From BJGO01 sp964640655 (GTDB lineage Bacteria > Bacteroidota > Bacteroidia > Chitinophagales > UBA10324), in NCBI GenBank assembly GCA_964640655.1, contig CAZXFT010000015.1, positions 1 to 64,000 on the forward strand: a stretch of DNA of 64,000 nucleotides. Reading direction: 5' to 3'. The translations under genes and the position numbers were made by a program. This document shows, one piece after another, positions 36,784 through 46,794 of the stretch. The notes beneath the pieces were generated by a model. That model ran no database searches. It was not told the DNA's origin and was given only the letters and a program-made list of their open reading frames with translations. Position 1 is the stretch's first letter, and the number at the start of each line of letters is the position of its first letter.

Positions 36784-37305
36784 GTGAAACTATATGAAAT
36801 TCAAATTATTGAGACCGTTATAGTGATTGTTGGCTATATCGCAACGCACTACGTTACTAAAATTTTTGTAAATAATTCCCTGAAACAAACGCATTTAGAG
36901 CGGGGGAGAAGAAAACTGATTATCAAAGCTGTTCATTTATTGTCTTTTGTAACAGCAACAGTATTATTAGCAGCTATCTGGGGACTTGAACAAAATGAAA
37001 TTGCTGTTTTCGCAGGTACAATTTTAACAGCCTTAGGTATCGCATTTTTTGCTCAATGGTCGTTGTTATCAAATGTGACATCAAGCTTATTACTGTTTTT
37101 CAATCATCCTGTAAAAATTGGAGATAAAATAAAAGTCCTGGATAAAGATTATCCTTTTGAAGGTGAGGTTAAAGATTTAACCTATTTCTTTGTTCATATT
37201 AAAACAGACGACGGGGGAATAACTACAATTCCTAATTCGCTTTTATTACAGAAATCGGTTACTGTTATTGAAAAGAATAACAGACCCGATGAAACGATCA
37301 AATGA
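36784..37305 (+). CDS. Small MscS-family mechanosensitive channel
   Basis: 173 aa from a GTG start. Three membrane segments (about 8-24, 48-66 and 71-103), with the pore helix FAGTILTALGIAFFAQWSLLSNVTSSLLLF, then the MscS beta domain (HPVKIGDKIKVLDKDYPFEGEVKDLTYFFVHIKTDDGG ... PNSLLLQKSV). It is shorter than E. coli MscS (286 aa), mostly by loss of the C-terminal domain. It should release solutes under osmotic downshock. Confidence 0.85.
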   Translation: MKLYEIQIIETVIVIVGYIATHYVTKIFVNNSLKQTHLERGRRKLIIKAVHLLSFVTATVLLAAIWGLEQNEIAVFAGTILTALGIAFFAQWSLLSNVTSSLLLFFNHPVKIGDKIKVLDKDYPFEGEVKDLTYFFVHIKTDDGGITTIPNSLLLQKSVTVIEKNNRPDETIK

Positions 37306-37470
37306 AAATACTGCTGCGAGAGATACATATCTCTATGTATGTGCTGAAAACATTTAACCGAACACATGAAAGATTTAACAAAGTCTCCATGCAATATTCA
37401 ATAAAGTATAAAATCTAACAAGCACCTGATTATATGCATTATTTGTCTCACCAAAATTTAAACGGCATCT

Positions 37471-38511
37471 ATGAAAAAACTATTCACAATCGTAACACTA
37501 ACCTTATTAAGTTTTCAAACTTTTGCTCAGTATGAATTTTTAAAACCAAAAATGGAATGCGGCAACTAAGTATTAAACCTTATATATTTTCTCGGAAGAT
37601 TCATCTATACAGCAAGCGCAAAACGTGTAAAGCGTAATCCGATCAGTTTCGAATTTTACCACCGTTAAGGTCATTAGCCTAGAGCAGCTAAACAACAATT
37701 TGTTTGTGCCGGGAAATATTTTGCCTTACCGATTATGTATACTATTGCTTCACAAAATCAATATGCAAACAATAACTACAGTGAAGTAATTTATTACGAT
37801 AACTGCTATATAAGTTTTAATCGGTAGAAAAAAAATGCAACAACAAAACGGAAAAACCTTACTACAATTTGTAGAGCCAAGTTAATCATGAAAATGATTA
37901 ACCATATGTCCAGCGATTTCTAGAAATTTGAAATTACAGCAACCATTAAAACATGTTGTTATACAATGAATGTAAAGGCATGAGCGAAACAACTTTAAAT
38001 CTTATTCAGAAAAGTTTGACTATGTTTATTTGAATGGTATGCCAGACGAAATAAAAAGTATTTTCATGAAATGAATCTTTTGTTCAAAGAAAATAAAGAA
38101 CAGAGCATGCATGCTGAAATGAATGTACCCAGCAAACTGAGTCTATTAATAAAAGATAGACTGTATGCAGCCAACATTTGGTTTGGTGCCGTAGGAACAA
38201 TTTTCGATCAGATGCAAAAGGAAGAAGTGAAGTTTAACAAAAAGCTGTACGACCAAAGTGTGCAGTACATCAACGATATGTTTTAGGAACATCCTTATCC
38301 ATATAAATTAGTTACGCGTCAGGAATTAGATGCAAAGATTACAGCGGGCAATAATGATGTTTACTATCTGAACTACATTCAGAGTTCGGCCGATAAAATA
38401 TTGAATGTGGTGAATGGAAAAAGTGGTGAGATACTTTATACCAATATAGAGAAGAAGAGCTTTCGTCTGAAATCGAAAGACATTGAAAATATAGCAGCAG
38501 CAGTTAAATAA
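37471..38511 (+). pseudogene. Multiply broken gene for a secreted protein
   Basis: It starts with a good signal peptide (MKKLFTIVTLTLLSFQTFAQ) but stops after 32 codons. Open pieces in shifting frames follow: IMYTIASQNQYANNNYSEVIYYDN (about 37735-37825), FDYVYLNGMPDEIKSIFMK (about 38017-38073), a 71-codon piece at 38071-38286 (KENKEQSMHAEMNVPSKLSLL), then, after an in-frame TAG, EHPYPYKLVTRQELDAK through to a final VK* at 38509. The original was about 340 residues. I do not recognise the family. Many lesions indicate old decay. Confidence 0.75.
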
Positions 38512-38557
38512 TTTTCATACTATTCAAGACACATATTACCAATAAAATAAATCGCTA

Positions 38558-40468
38558 TCAATTAAATGGCTTCAATACGTAGGAGCCTTTTAGCATTTCA
38601 AAAATCAGTTGCTGATACGACGCAGCTTTGTGTGCGTGATGCTCCATCATCGCAGCATCCTTTATCGAGCTGATGATATGTTTGGGATTGCCGGCATAGA
38701 CGGTCGAAAAACCGGAATCTGTTATATATCCGCAGCCATCAAAGAATACATAATAACAAGATGATGGTATAGAAACAGTAAAAATATTCCGCGACAAGAT
38801 GTATTGAGTCGATGGTAAATTCAACTGAGATAATAAGGATGCTGCAATATCGAGTTGTGACATAAAATTATCCCACGTTTTACCGCGCCATTCATCCTGT
38901 AGCGCACCGCCGGTCAATAGCAATGGAATTTTGTAAGCATTAGCATCTTCTTTAGTCCGTTGTTTCAGACTCTTTTTGCTGTGATCTGCCACTATAACAA
39001 TTAAAGTATTTTGATACCAATCTTTCTTTTTTGCTTCATCCATAAATAAACCTAAATGCTTATCGCTGAAATGCATAGATTCTGTGTAATCCTGCACCGG
39101 GTCGTCGTTTGTCGAGTGCCAATCCAAACCGAGCTTTTCATAATCATAGGGCATATGCGTGCTGGTAGTGAAGAAACATTGCATAAATGGTTGCTGCAAG
39201 GCATCCACAGTTTTCAATAACTCGGGAAATAGGTAGTTGTCGTGAACTCCTAACTGTCCTTTGGGAAATTGACTCCAGTCATTTATATCTTTAAGTGATT
39301 GAAATTTTTTTTGAATGAGATAGGCTCGCAATCCTCCGTAAACCAAATCGCCTCCAAACATAAATCCAGTATGATATCCCAGAGTCAACAAATCTTCGCT
39401 GAGGCAAGGCATAGCAGATAAATTATTACTCTGATTAATAGGTGCATATCGCGGACCTGATGCCGCTGCACTCAAGATAGCCGGTATGCCCTGATCAGAG
39501 ACATAACCGTTGGAATATGCTTTAGTAAACAACAAACCATCCTGACATAAACGATTAAACTGCGGTGTGCAGCCTTCAATGCCTCCAAGCACACCGATAT
39601 TATCGGCACTCCAGCTTTCAAGAATAATAAATAACAAATTAGGTCTGTTGCTTTTCAGTATTGTAATAACCGAATCACCCGGTGTAATAAAATCATCTTT
39701 AATTAACGCATAAGCTTCTTCATTACTACGACATTGATACACCGATGCATCAGGAATTTTATCGACTATAGTTGCGTCTTGAATGATGTTATATAAAGGA
39801 TTAATTGCAATATCATTTGCCATAGCATCTTTACTGAAGAATGCCACACTCTGATTAATGGGCATATTAGTGATACCTCCGCGAATGATGAAAATAAAAA
39901 CGGTTAACAGAAAAAGAAAGACAACTGCGCCGACCGCAGAACCTTTAACCCAACCCAAATTATTGCCGGAAGGTAGCTGTGAAAGAATGAAACGATTATG
40001 TACATAATAAAATGGCCAACTGAATGCAAACAGCAATGCAAAGAATAGGACAGACAAATACCAAGGTATCGTCTTGGCCACTTCAGCCGGGTGTGCGAAA
40101 TGTTCTAATGCTTGCATGTTAAGTTTAGCGCTCCACTCACGATATAATCCGCTGTCGGCTAATGCGGAGGCAGTATACAACACAATTAATAGCAATACCG
40201 TGATGCGAGAAATTTTCTTGATTCGCGCATTATCACTAACTAAGAAAAGTACACTGAATAACATTGGCAAAATGCTGAGTATGGCCGCCGTTGCCAAATC
40301 AAGCCTATATCCTTCAATAAATGCTAACAATAAATCGGAAGATTGCTGAATCCTGCCGCCTATGGGTAACTGATATAATATAAAGAATAAACGATGCATA
40401 GCAAAAACCAAAAACCAGAAGATAAACAGAATGACGAGATACCTGAAATACTTAAGAAAATTATACAT
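38558..40468 (-). CDS. LTA synthase-type sulfatase-fold transferase
   Basis: 636 aa. Five membrane segments in the first 200 residues, then an extracellular alkaline-phosphatase/sulfatase-fold domain. Metal-binding E284 (LESWSADNIG), likely nucleophile Ser324 in VSDQG (where many relatives have Thr), HMPY and VADHSKKS. Relatives move phosphoglycerol or phosphoethanolamine onto lipids or glycans at the cell surface; the acceptor here is not predictable. It follows the broken gene and is 52 bases from alaS. Confidence 0.88.
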   Translation of the reverse strand: MYNFLKYFRYLVILFIFWFLVFAMHRLFFILYQLPIGGRIQQSSDLLLAFIEGYRLDLATAAILSILPMLFSVLFLVSDNARIKKISRITVLLLIVLYTASALADSGLYREWSAKLNMQALEHFAHPAEVAKTIPWYLSVLFFALLFAFSWPFYYVHNRFILSQLPSGNNLGWVKGSAVGAVVFLFLLTVFIFIIRGGITNMPINQSVAFFSKDAMANDIAINPLYNIIQDATIVDKIPDASVYQCRSNEEAYALIKDDFITPGDSVITILKSNRPNLLFIILESWSADNIGVLGGIEGCTPQFNRLCQDGLLFTKAYSNGYVSDQGIPAILSAAASGPRYAPINQSNNLSAMPCLSEDLLTLGYHTGFMFGGDLVYGGLRAYLIQKKFQSLKDINDWSQFPKGQLGVHDNYLFPELLKTVDALQQPFMQCFFTTSTHMPYDYEKLGLDWHSTNDDPVQDYTESMHFSDKHLGLFMDEAKKKDWYQNTLIVIVADHSKKSLKQRTKEDANAYKIPLLLTGGALQDEWRGKTWDNFMSQLDIAASLLSQLNLPSTQYILSRNIFTVSIPSSCYYVFFDGCGYITDSGFSTVYAGNPKHIISSIKDAAMMEHHAHKAASYQQLIFEMLKGSYVLKPFN

Positions 40469-40520
40469 CAGTGAAAATAAAGTTTACGATAATGGCTTGA
40501 GTAAAGATGATAGGGATTAA

Positions 40521-43145
40521 TTATGAAATTGCAGCACGAGCTAACTGTAAAGCCCTGGCAATGCCCGAAAGATCGGTGCCGCCGGCTGTGGCAAAGAATA
40601 CTTGTCCGCCACCGCCGCCTTTTATCTCCTTACTGATGCTTTTGATAATAGCACCCGCGTTGAGATTTTTTTCTTTAACAAGTTTATCAGAAATCATTAC
40701 GCACAACTGCGGCTTGCCGCCTACTACAGCCGATGCTACAAAGTATAGATTCTCTGTTTCGTTGCGCAGGTCGAATGCCAGTTTCTTTAAGGCATCAGCA
40801 CTGTTCAATGTAGTTTCTGCAACTATAACCTGAACACTGTTAATAAGAGTTATCTGTTGCATTAACTGTTCTTTGAGAAGGGCAACCTGTTGATTTTGCA
40901 TATATTCCACTTCTTTGCGAAGCGAAGAAATTTCGTCCTGCAAGGATGCAATACTCTTTAGCACATCCTTAGGACTTTTCAATGCTTCGTTCACTTGTTG
41001 AATCAAAGAAAATGCTTCGGTAATCTTCTGTTGCGCAGCTTCACCGGTTAAAGCTTCTATGCGGCGCACACCGGCAGCCACAGCGCTTTCGGAAGTAATC
41101 TTGAAGAATCCGATCACTCCGGTATTAGGCACGTGAGTACCACCACAGAGTTCAACGGAATAATTTTTATCGAAAGTAATGACACGCACACTGTCGCCAT
41201 ATTTCTCTCCGAACAGCGCCATAGCTCCTTGCTTCAGCGCATCATCAATAGGTATGTTGCGTTGTTCATATAAGGGAATGTTGGCACGTATCTTCTCGTT
41301 CACGATGTTTTCAATCTCTGCTAATTGCTCGTCGGTTACTTTTGAAAAATGCGAGAAGTCGAAGCGCAGATAATCGGGTGCTACCAAAGAACCTTTTTGC
41401 TCCACGTGAGTACCCAGCACACGACGCAGGGCAGCGTGCAAAAGATGTGTAGCGCTGTGGTTATTCATAATACTTCTGCGGCGTGCTTCATTTACACGCA
41501 GTGCCGCATAAGCAGAAACATCTGAAGGCAGTTTACTGCTGTAGTGTACAATCAAATCATTTTCTTTCTTCGTGTCAGTGATATGAATGGTTTCTTCACC
41601 AAACACTGCTGTGCCTGTATCGCCAATCTGTCCGCCGCTTTCCGCATAAAACGGTGTGCAGGAAAAAACAATTTGAAATTGTTCTTTATCCTTTATCTTT
41701 TGTTTTCGATATTTCACGATGCGCGCTTCGCTTTGCATTTCGTCGTAGCCGGTAAATAGAACGGTATTGTGGTCTGATACCTGCACCCAGTCATCGCTGC
41801 TCACTGCAGCTGCTTTGCGCGATCGCTCTTTTTGTTTTTGCATTTCTATATGAAAGCCAGCTTCATCCACCTGCAGGTTGCGCTCACGGGCAATCAAATG
41901 GGTAAGGTCTATTGGGAATCCATAAGTATCGTAAAGTTCAAATGCCACTGCACCATCTATCACATTCTTTTTGGCAGCAGCCAGTTCCTGTTCAATATTT
42001 TTAATTCGTTTCAATCCACTTTCTAAAGTGTGCAGAAAAGAATTTTCTTCTTCCTGAATAACACGTTGTACAAATTCTTTTTGATGATGCAACTCCGCAA
42101 AAACATGTTGCATTTGATCTGCTAGCACCAACATCAACTCATGAAGAATGGGTTTGTTGAAATTCAGGTAGCTGTAAGCATATCGAACCGCACGTCGCAA
42201 TATGCGGCGAATCACATAACCCGCTCCAGTGTTGGAAGGTAATTGTCCGTCGGCAATGGCAAAACTGATAGCTCTGATATGATCAGACATTACACGCATA
42301 GCGATGTCAGTTTGTTCGGCGCTACCATATAAAATATTGCAGCGCGATTCAATAAACTGAATCAAGGGTTGAAAAACATCGGTGTCGTAGTTGCTTCTTT
42401 TATTTTGCACCACACGTGTTAGGCGTTCAAAGCCCATACCTGTGTCCACGTGCTGTGCAGGAAGTTTCACCAGCGAACCATCGGCCATGCGGTTAAACTG
42501 CATAAACACCAGGTTCCAAATTTCAATCACTTCGGGATGAGAAGCATTCACTAAAGTTTTACCATCAATTTTTTTACGCTCCTCGTCGGGTCTGATGTCC
42601 ACGTGAATTTCGGAACAGGGGCCGCAAGGTCCGGTATCACCCATCTCCCAAAAGTTATCCTTCTTGTTTCCGTTCAGTATGCGCGAAGTATCAATGAATT
42701 GCTTCCAGTAATCGTATGCTTCGGTGTCGCGTTCGAGATTTTCTTTGTCATCCCCTTCAAATATGGTTACATACATGCGGTCTTTGTCAATCTTATAAAC
42801 CTCGGTGAGCAGTTCCCAGGCCCAAGCTATACTTTCTTTTTTAAAGTAATCGCCAAAAGACCAGTTGCCCAGCATCTCGAACATAGTATGATGATAAGTA
42901 TCAATACCCACTTCTTCCAGATCGTTATGCTTGCCCGATACGCGCAAACATTTTTGTGTATCGGCAATGCGTTTGTAAACGGTAGGCTTGTCGCCAAGGA
43001 AAATATCTTTGAACTGATTCATACCGGCATTGGTAAACATCAGCGTAGGGTCGTTCTTAATCACCATAGGCGCCGAGGGCACAAGATGGTGCTGCTTTGA
43101 TTTGAAAAAATCTAAAAATGCCTGTCGTATTTCTTTGCTCGTCAT
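40521..43145 (-). CDS. alaS: Alanyl-tRNA synthetase
   Basis: 874 aa, full length. Catalytic class II core (FTNAGMNQFKDIFLG, HHTMFEMLGNWSFGDYFKKE), the editing domain zinc motifs HSATHLLH and CGGTHVPNTG, and the C-terminal Ala domain with the GGGGGQ stretch. It charges tRNA-Ala and hydrolyses mischarged Ser/Gly. It is monocistronic, divergent from the M23 gene. Confidence 0.97.
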   Translation of the reverse strand: MTSKEIRQAFLDFFKSKQHHLVPSAPMVIKNDPTLMFTNAGMNQFKDIFLGDKPTVYKRIADTQKCLRVSGKHNDLEEVGIDTYHHTMFEMLGNWSFGDYFKKESIAWAWELLTEVYKIDKDRMYVTIFEGDDKENLERDTEAYDYWKQFIDTSRILNGNKKDNFWEMGDTGPCGPCSEIHVDIRPDEERKKIDGKTLVNASHPEVIEIWNLVFMQFNRMADGSLVKLPAQHVDTGMGFERLTRVVQNKRSNYDTDVFQPLIQFIESRCNILYGSAEQTDIAMRVMSDHIRAISFAIADGQLPSNTGAGYVIRRILRRAVRYAYSYLNFNKPILHELMLVLADQMQHVFAELHHQKEFVQRVIQEEENSFLHTLESGLKRIKNIEQELAAAKKNVIDGAVAFELYDTYGFPIDLTHLIARERNLQVDEAGFHIEMQKQKERSRKAAAVSSDDWVQVSDHNTVLFTGYDEMQSEARIVKYRKQKIKDKEQFQIVFSCTPFYAESGGQIGDTGTAVFGEETIHITDTKKENDLIVHYSSKLPSDVSAYAALRVNEARRRSIMNNHSATHLLHAALRRVLGTHVEQKGSLVAPDYLRFDFSHFSKVTDEQLAEIENIVNEKIRANIPLYEQRNIPIDDALKQGAMALFGEKYGDSVRVITFDKNYSVELCGGTHVPNTGVIGFFKITSESAVAAGVRRIEALTGEAAQQKITEAFSLIQQVNEALKSPKDVLKSIASLQDEISSLRKEVEYMQNQQVALLKEQLMQQITLINSVQVIVAETTLNSADALKKLAFDLRNETENLYFVASAVVGGKPQLCVMISDKLVKEKNLNAGAIIKSISKEIKGGGGGQVFFATAGGTDLSGIARALQLARAAIS

Positions 43146-43246
43146 AATATTATATTGTGTGGTGTTCTTCAGGAAGGACCGGTGCTATAAAACACCTTGC
43201 AGAACTAAGTGCTTTAGATTAATTTGCGGCTCCCGAAAAAGCGGAG

Positions 43247-43254
43247 CAAAAATA
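43247..43254 (-). promoter_or_regulatory. -7 box of alaS
   Basis: TATTTTTG exactly matches TAnnTTTG on the minus strand, 101 bases before the alaS ATG, leaving a leader of roughly 95 bases that includes a GGTG...CACC hairpin (about 43170-43190). No attenuator-type T run follows it. Confidence 0.5.
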
Positions 43255-43281
43255 CATTCTTAGCTACAAGTAGCATCGAAG

Positions 43282-44253
43282 ATGAAGAAGATAAAATACT
43301 ATTACAACACACAAAGCCTGCGCTACGAGCGATTCGAAGAAACGCTGCGTTCCAAAGCTGTGCGTGTGATAGGGTTTATTTCTGCCGCCGCAGTGTTTGC
43401 CTTATTTATTGTGTACTTAGCCTACACCTACTTAGACTCGCCAAAAGAGAAGCAGCTGAAGCGCGAACTGGAACAGCTTAAATTCCAGTATGACTTACTC
43501 AACAAAAAGCTGGATGACATTTCGGAAGTATTAGGAGAACTAGAGAACCGCGACGACAAAACATACCGCGTAATTCTGGAAGCCGAACCTATTCCTGCCG
43601 AGGTGCGCAGCGCCGGTGTTGGTGGTGCTATCCGTTACAAAGACCTGGAAGGCTTTACAAACAGCGACCTGATGAAGAGCACCACAGAGAAGTTAGATCG
43701 CATACGCCGACGCATGTATATTCAGTCGAAGAGCTATGATGAATTGGCCAAGATGATTAAATCAAAAGAAGAGATGCTGGCATCCATCCCTGCCATTCAA
43801 CCTGTGGCCAACAAAGACCTGCGTCGCATTGGTTCGGGTTTCGGGGTGCGCATTGACCCGATATATAAGGTACCTCGAATGCACGAAGGCATAGACTTTA
43901 CTGCAGCTGTGGGCACACCTATTTATGCTACAGGCAATGGTGTAGTAAATACCATTGAGTATGGCGACCGCGGCTATGGCAACTATGTATTAATCAAACA
44001 CGGTTACGGATACCAAACCTTGTACGGACATATGAGTCGCATCAAGGCCAAACCCGGACAGAAAGTGATGCGCGGCGACATCATAGGTTATGTAGGCAAT
44101 ACCGGAAAAAGTACCGGCCCTCATTGCCACTACGAAGTGATTCGCAATGGTAAAAAAATTGATCCCATCAACTTCTTCTATAATGATTTAACACCAAAAG
44201 AATTTCAGCAGTTGCTTGAAATTGCAGGAAGGAACGGGCAATCGTTGGATTGA
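43282..44253 (+). CDS. Membrane-anchored M23 family metallopeptidase
   Basis: 323 aa. One membrane segment (about 28-50), coiled coil (about 52-90), then a LytM-type M23 domain with H201-x3-D205, H250 and H281-x-H283 (GPHCHYEV) as zinc and catalytic residues. It should cut peptidoglycan cross-bridges or regulate amidases in the periplasm. Confidence 0.94.
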   Translation: MKKIKYYYNTQSLRYERFEETLRSKAVRVIGFISAAAVFALFIVYLAYTYLDSPKEKQLKRELEQLKFQYDLLNKKLDDISEVLGELENRDDKTYRVILEAEPIPAEVRSAGVGGAIRYKDLEGFTNSDLMKSTTEKLDRIRRRMYIQSKSYDELAKMIKSKEEMLASIPAIQPVANKDLRRIGSGFGVRIDPIYKVPRMHEGIDFTAAVGTPIYATGNGVVNTIEYGDRGYGNYVLIKHGYGYQTLYGHMSRIKAKPGQKVMRGDIIGYVGNTGKSTGPHCHYEVIRNGKKIDPINFFYNDLTPKEFQQLLEIAGRNGQSLD

Positions 44254-44259
44254 TTATTC

Positions 44260-46140
44260 TTAGCCCTGATCCTTCTTCTCCTGCAGCTCCAGCCAGCGCA
44301 ATCCTTTTTCATCTATCTCATTGCTGATTTGTCCGAGTCGTTCGCTCATCTTGATTAACTCTTCGTGACTGGACGATAGCGCCAGTTTTTCTTCAATTTG
44401 TTTTTTTTCTTCTTCCAGTTGAGGAATTAGTTTGTCGAGTTGCTCCAGTTCAAATTTTTCTTTGTACGAAAGTTTGTTCTGTGGTTTTTCTTGAATAACC
44501 TGTGGTTTCACTTTCTGTTCTACTGCTTTCAGTTCCTTATCCTGCTTGTCTTTCCAGGTTCTGTACTCGCTGTAGTTTCCGGGAAAATCGCGCACGGCAC
44601 CATTGCCTTCAAACACAAATAAATGATCTACGAGCTTATCCATAAAGTATCGGTCGTGGGAAACAATGATGAGGCAACCCGGGAAAAATTGTAAGTAGTC
44701 TTCAAGAGTTTGTAAGGTGAGTAAATCTAAATCGTTTGTAGGTTCATCTAGGATGAGGAAGTTTGGATTCTTGATAAGCACCGTCAACAACATCAGTCTT
44801 CTTTTTTCGCCACCACTCAGCGATGATACATAAGTGTACTGCATCTGCGGCGTGAACATAAACAACTCCAAAAACTGTTCTGCACGAATTTTAGTTTTGT
44901 CGTTCAACTCCACCATATCGGCTATGTCCTTCACCACTTCAATCACACGTTTGTCTTCGCTCAGTTGCAGTCCATCCTGTGTGTAGTAACCGTAAATAAT
45001 CGTGTCGCCGACATTCACTTTACCGCTGTCGGCTGTGGCTTTACCTGTGATGATATTCAGGAAAGTGGATTTACCCGTTCCATTGCTGCCAATGATTCCT
45101 ATTCGCTCTCCTTTCTTAAACGTATAATCAAATCCATTCAGGATTTTTTTATCGCCGAATGTCTTATAGACTTTTTTCAACTCCAATACTTTGCCGCCAA
45201 TGCGCGACATTTTCATGTCGAGTTGTAGTTTCTGATCATCGATTTTCACCGAAGCTTTTTCTTTCAAATCGTAATAAGCATCTATACGCGCTTTAGACTT
45301 GGTGGTACGTGCTTTCGGTTGTTTGCGCATCCATTCCAGTTCTTTGCGCAGCAAATTCTTTGCTTTATCTGTTTCTCGGGAAAGGTTAAACTCCCGTTCG
45401 GCTTTCTTCTCCAGAAAATATTCGTAGTCTCCATCGTAATGATAAAGTTGATGGTTATCCAGTTCAATAATCTGTTCGCAAACACGGTCTAAGAAATATC
45501 GGTCGTGCGTGATGAGCAGTACCGTTTTCTGTTGGGCCGATAAATATCCTTCCAGCCATTCCACCATTTCCACATCGAGGTGATTGGTAGGCTCATCCAT
45601 CAGCAATACATCCGGCGATTCAATCAACAACTGGGCAAGTGCTATGCGGCGACGTTGTCCGCCACTCAGGGTAGCAATGCGGTAATGAATATGGTGCAAT
45701 CCCAACTTGCCAAGAATGGTTTTCACACGGGCATCCAAATCCCAGGCTTTCAATTCTTCCACCGAGGCCATAGCCTGTTGCAGTTGTTGCTGTATAGGTT
45801 CACTGTGGTCCTCGTCCGAAATGCTGAGCAGCCTTTCGTATTCCTTCACGGCCTGCATAGCCGGAGAGTTCATTTTAAAAATATGGTCTATGATGCTGTC
45901 GGCTTCGTTGAATACCGGTTCCTGTTGCAGGTAACCAACGGTAAAAGATTTGTTGAAAGAAATTTTTCCGCTGTCGGCATGATCTATACCGGCAAGTATG
46001 CTGAGTAAAGTGCTTTTGCCGGCGCCGTTCTTGGCTACAAGTCCCACTTTGCTGCCATGCGACAGACCAAAAGAAATATCTTCAAAGAGTACACGCTCGC
46101 CAAAAGTTTTAGTGAGGTGTTCAACCAGTAATACATTCAC
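44260..46140 (-). CDS. ABC-F ATPase, Uup-type
   Basis: 626 aa from the GTG at 46140, where relatives start (MNVLLVEHLTKTFGERVLF); an ATG six codons upstream is the alternative. Two nucleotide-binding domains with Walker A GKNGAGKS-like (AKNGAGKST) and GSNGTGKST, signatures LSGGQRRRIALAQ and LSGGEKRRLML, then a C-terminal coiled coil (about 540-626; LEQLDKLIPQLEEEKKQIEE) as in Uup, which binds DNA or ribosomes. It converges on the M23 gene six bases away. Confidence 0.88.
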   Translation of the reverse strand: MNVLLVEHLTKTFGERVLFEDISFGLSHGSKVGLVAKNGAGKSTLLSILAGIDHADSGKISFNKSFTVGYLQQEPVFNEADSIIDHIFKMNSPAMQAVKEYERLLSISDEDHSEPIQQQLQQAMASVEELKAWDLDARVKTILGKLGLHHIHYRIATLSGGQRRRIALAQLLIESPDVLLMDEPTNHLDVEMVEWLEGYLSAQQKTVLLITHDRYFLDRVCEQIIELDNHQLYHYDGDYEYFLEKKAEREFNLSRETDKAKNLLRKELEWMRKQPKARTTKSKARIDAYYDLKEKASVKIDDQKLQLDMKMSRIGGKVLELKKVYKTFGDKKILNGFDYTFKKGERIGIIGSNGTGKSTFLNIITGKATADSGKVNVGDTIIYGYYTQDGLQLSEDKRVIEVVKDIADMVELNDKTKIRAEQFLELFMFTPQMQYTYVSSLSGGEKRRLMLLTVLIKNPNFLILDEPTNDLDLLTLQTLEDYLQFFPGCLIIVSHDRYFMDKLVDHLFVFEGNGAVRDFPGNYSEYRTWKDKQDKELKAVEQKVKPQVIQEKPQNKLSYKEKFELEQLDKLIPQLEEEKKQIEEKLALSSSHEELIKMSERLGQISNEIDEKGLRWLELQEKKDQG

Positions 46141-46145
46141 GCGTG

Positions 46146-46153
46146 CGAAAATA
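46146..46153 (-). promoter_or_regulatory. -7-like box five bases before the GTG start of the Uup-type gene
   Basis: TATTTTCG (one base from TAnnTTTG) on the minus strand, then CACGC, then GTG. It supports the GTG at 46140 rather than the ATG at 46158, which lies upstream of the box. Confidence 0.35.
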
Positions 46154-46212
46154 GGCATTCATATGCGCACTTCATGATGATGAAAATTTCAATGAATGAG
46201 AGCGCAGTTCAA

Positions 46213-46791
46213 TTAAAACTCAAACCCTGCACGCAGGATAATCATCTTGTTCTCGATAATATACTTGCTGTCCTCTCCGGTGGGTGAAGGCCACCATCCC
46301 CAGTTGCGCTGACCTATGAAAACTGCTTTCTTATAACACCATGATAAACTGCTGGTATAATAAAGACTGTTGCCCACTTTCACTCTGAATCCTGCACCGG
46401 CATCTACATAAGAGCCGGGCTTACGACTGCTGATGGTGTATTCGTTATAGCCGTTTTTATTCAGTGCATAGACCATAGTATTAAAGCCGGTATTGGCAAA
46501 GACAAATGGCCTAACATTTTTAGTAGGAACAGTATAACGTAAGTCAATATATAATGGAACTGTAGTAGCAAAATAGGTATTTACCGATGCACCAACTCCC
46601 AGTTTTGCATTTTTATATGTTGCTCCTACATTAATATTAAATGCCGGACGTAAGGCATTTTCACCAACCAGTAGAGCAACCTGCTGAGCTGAGTAAAAAC
46701 CAATTTTATACTTACAAATGGTACTGTCTTGAGCCTGTGCAAATGTAATGAAGAGCAGTGCGCAAACGATTATTGCTTTAATAACTCGCAT
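46213..46791 (-). CDS. Unknown outer-membrane beta-barrel-like protein
   Basis: 192 aa. Signal peptide 1-20 (FITFAQAQ), then beta strands with alternating hydrophobic and aromatic residues (KIGFYSAQQVALLVGENALRPAFNINVGATYKNAKLGVGASVNTYF) and a final strand ending ILRAGFEF, as in small outer-membrane barrels (OmpA/porin-family-like). It begins three bases after the LVIVD lipoprotein gene, so they form an operon. Confidence 0.75.
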   Translation of the reverse strand: MRVIKAIIVCALLFITFAQAQDSTICKYKIGFYSAQQVALLVGENALRPAFNINVGATYKNAKLGVGASVNTYFATTVPLYIDLRYTVPTKNVRPFVFANTGFNTMVYALNKNGYNEYTISSRKPGSYVDAGAGFRVKVGNSLYYTSSLSWCYKKAVFIGQRNWGWWPSPTGEDSKYIIENKMIILRAGFEF

Positions 46792-46794
46792 CTA

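Noticed and set aside
42603..43100. 165-codon plus-strand frame inside alaS
   Set aside because: Antisense to the conserved catalytic core of alaS, so it is a shadow.
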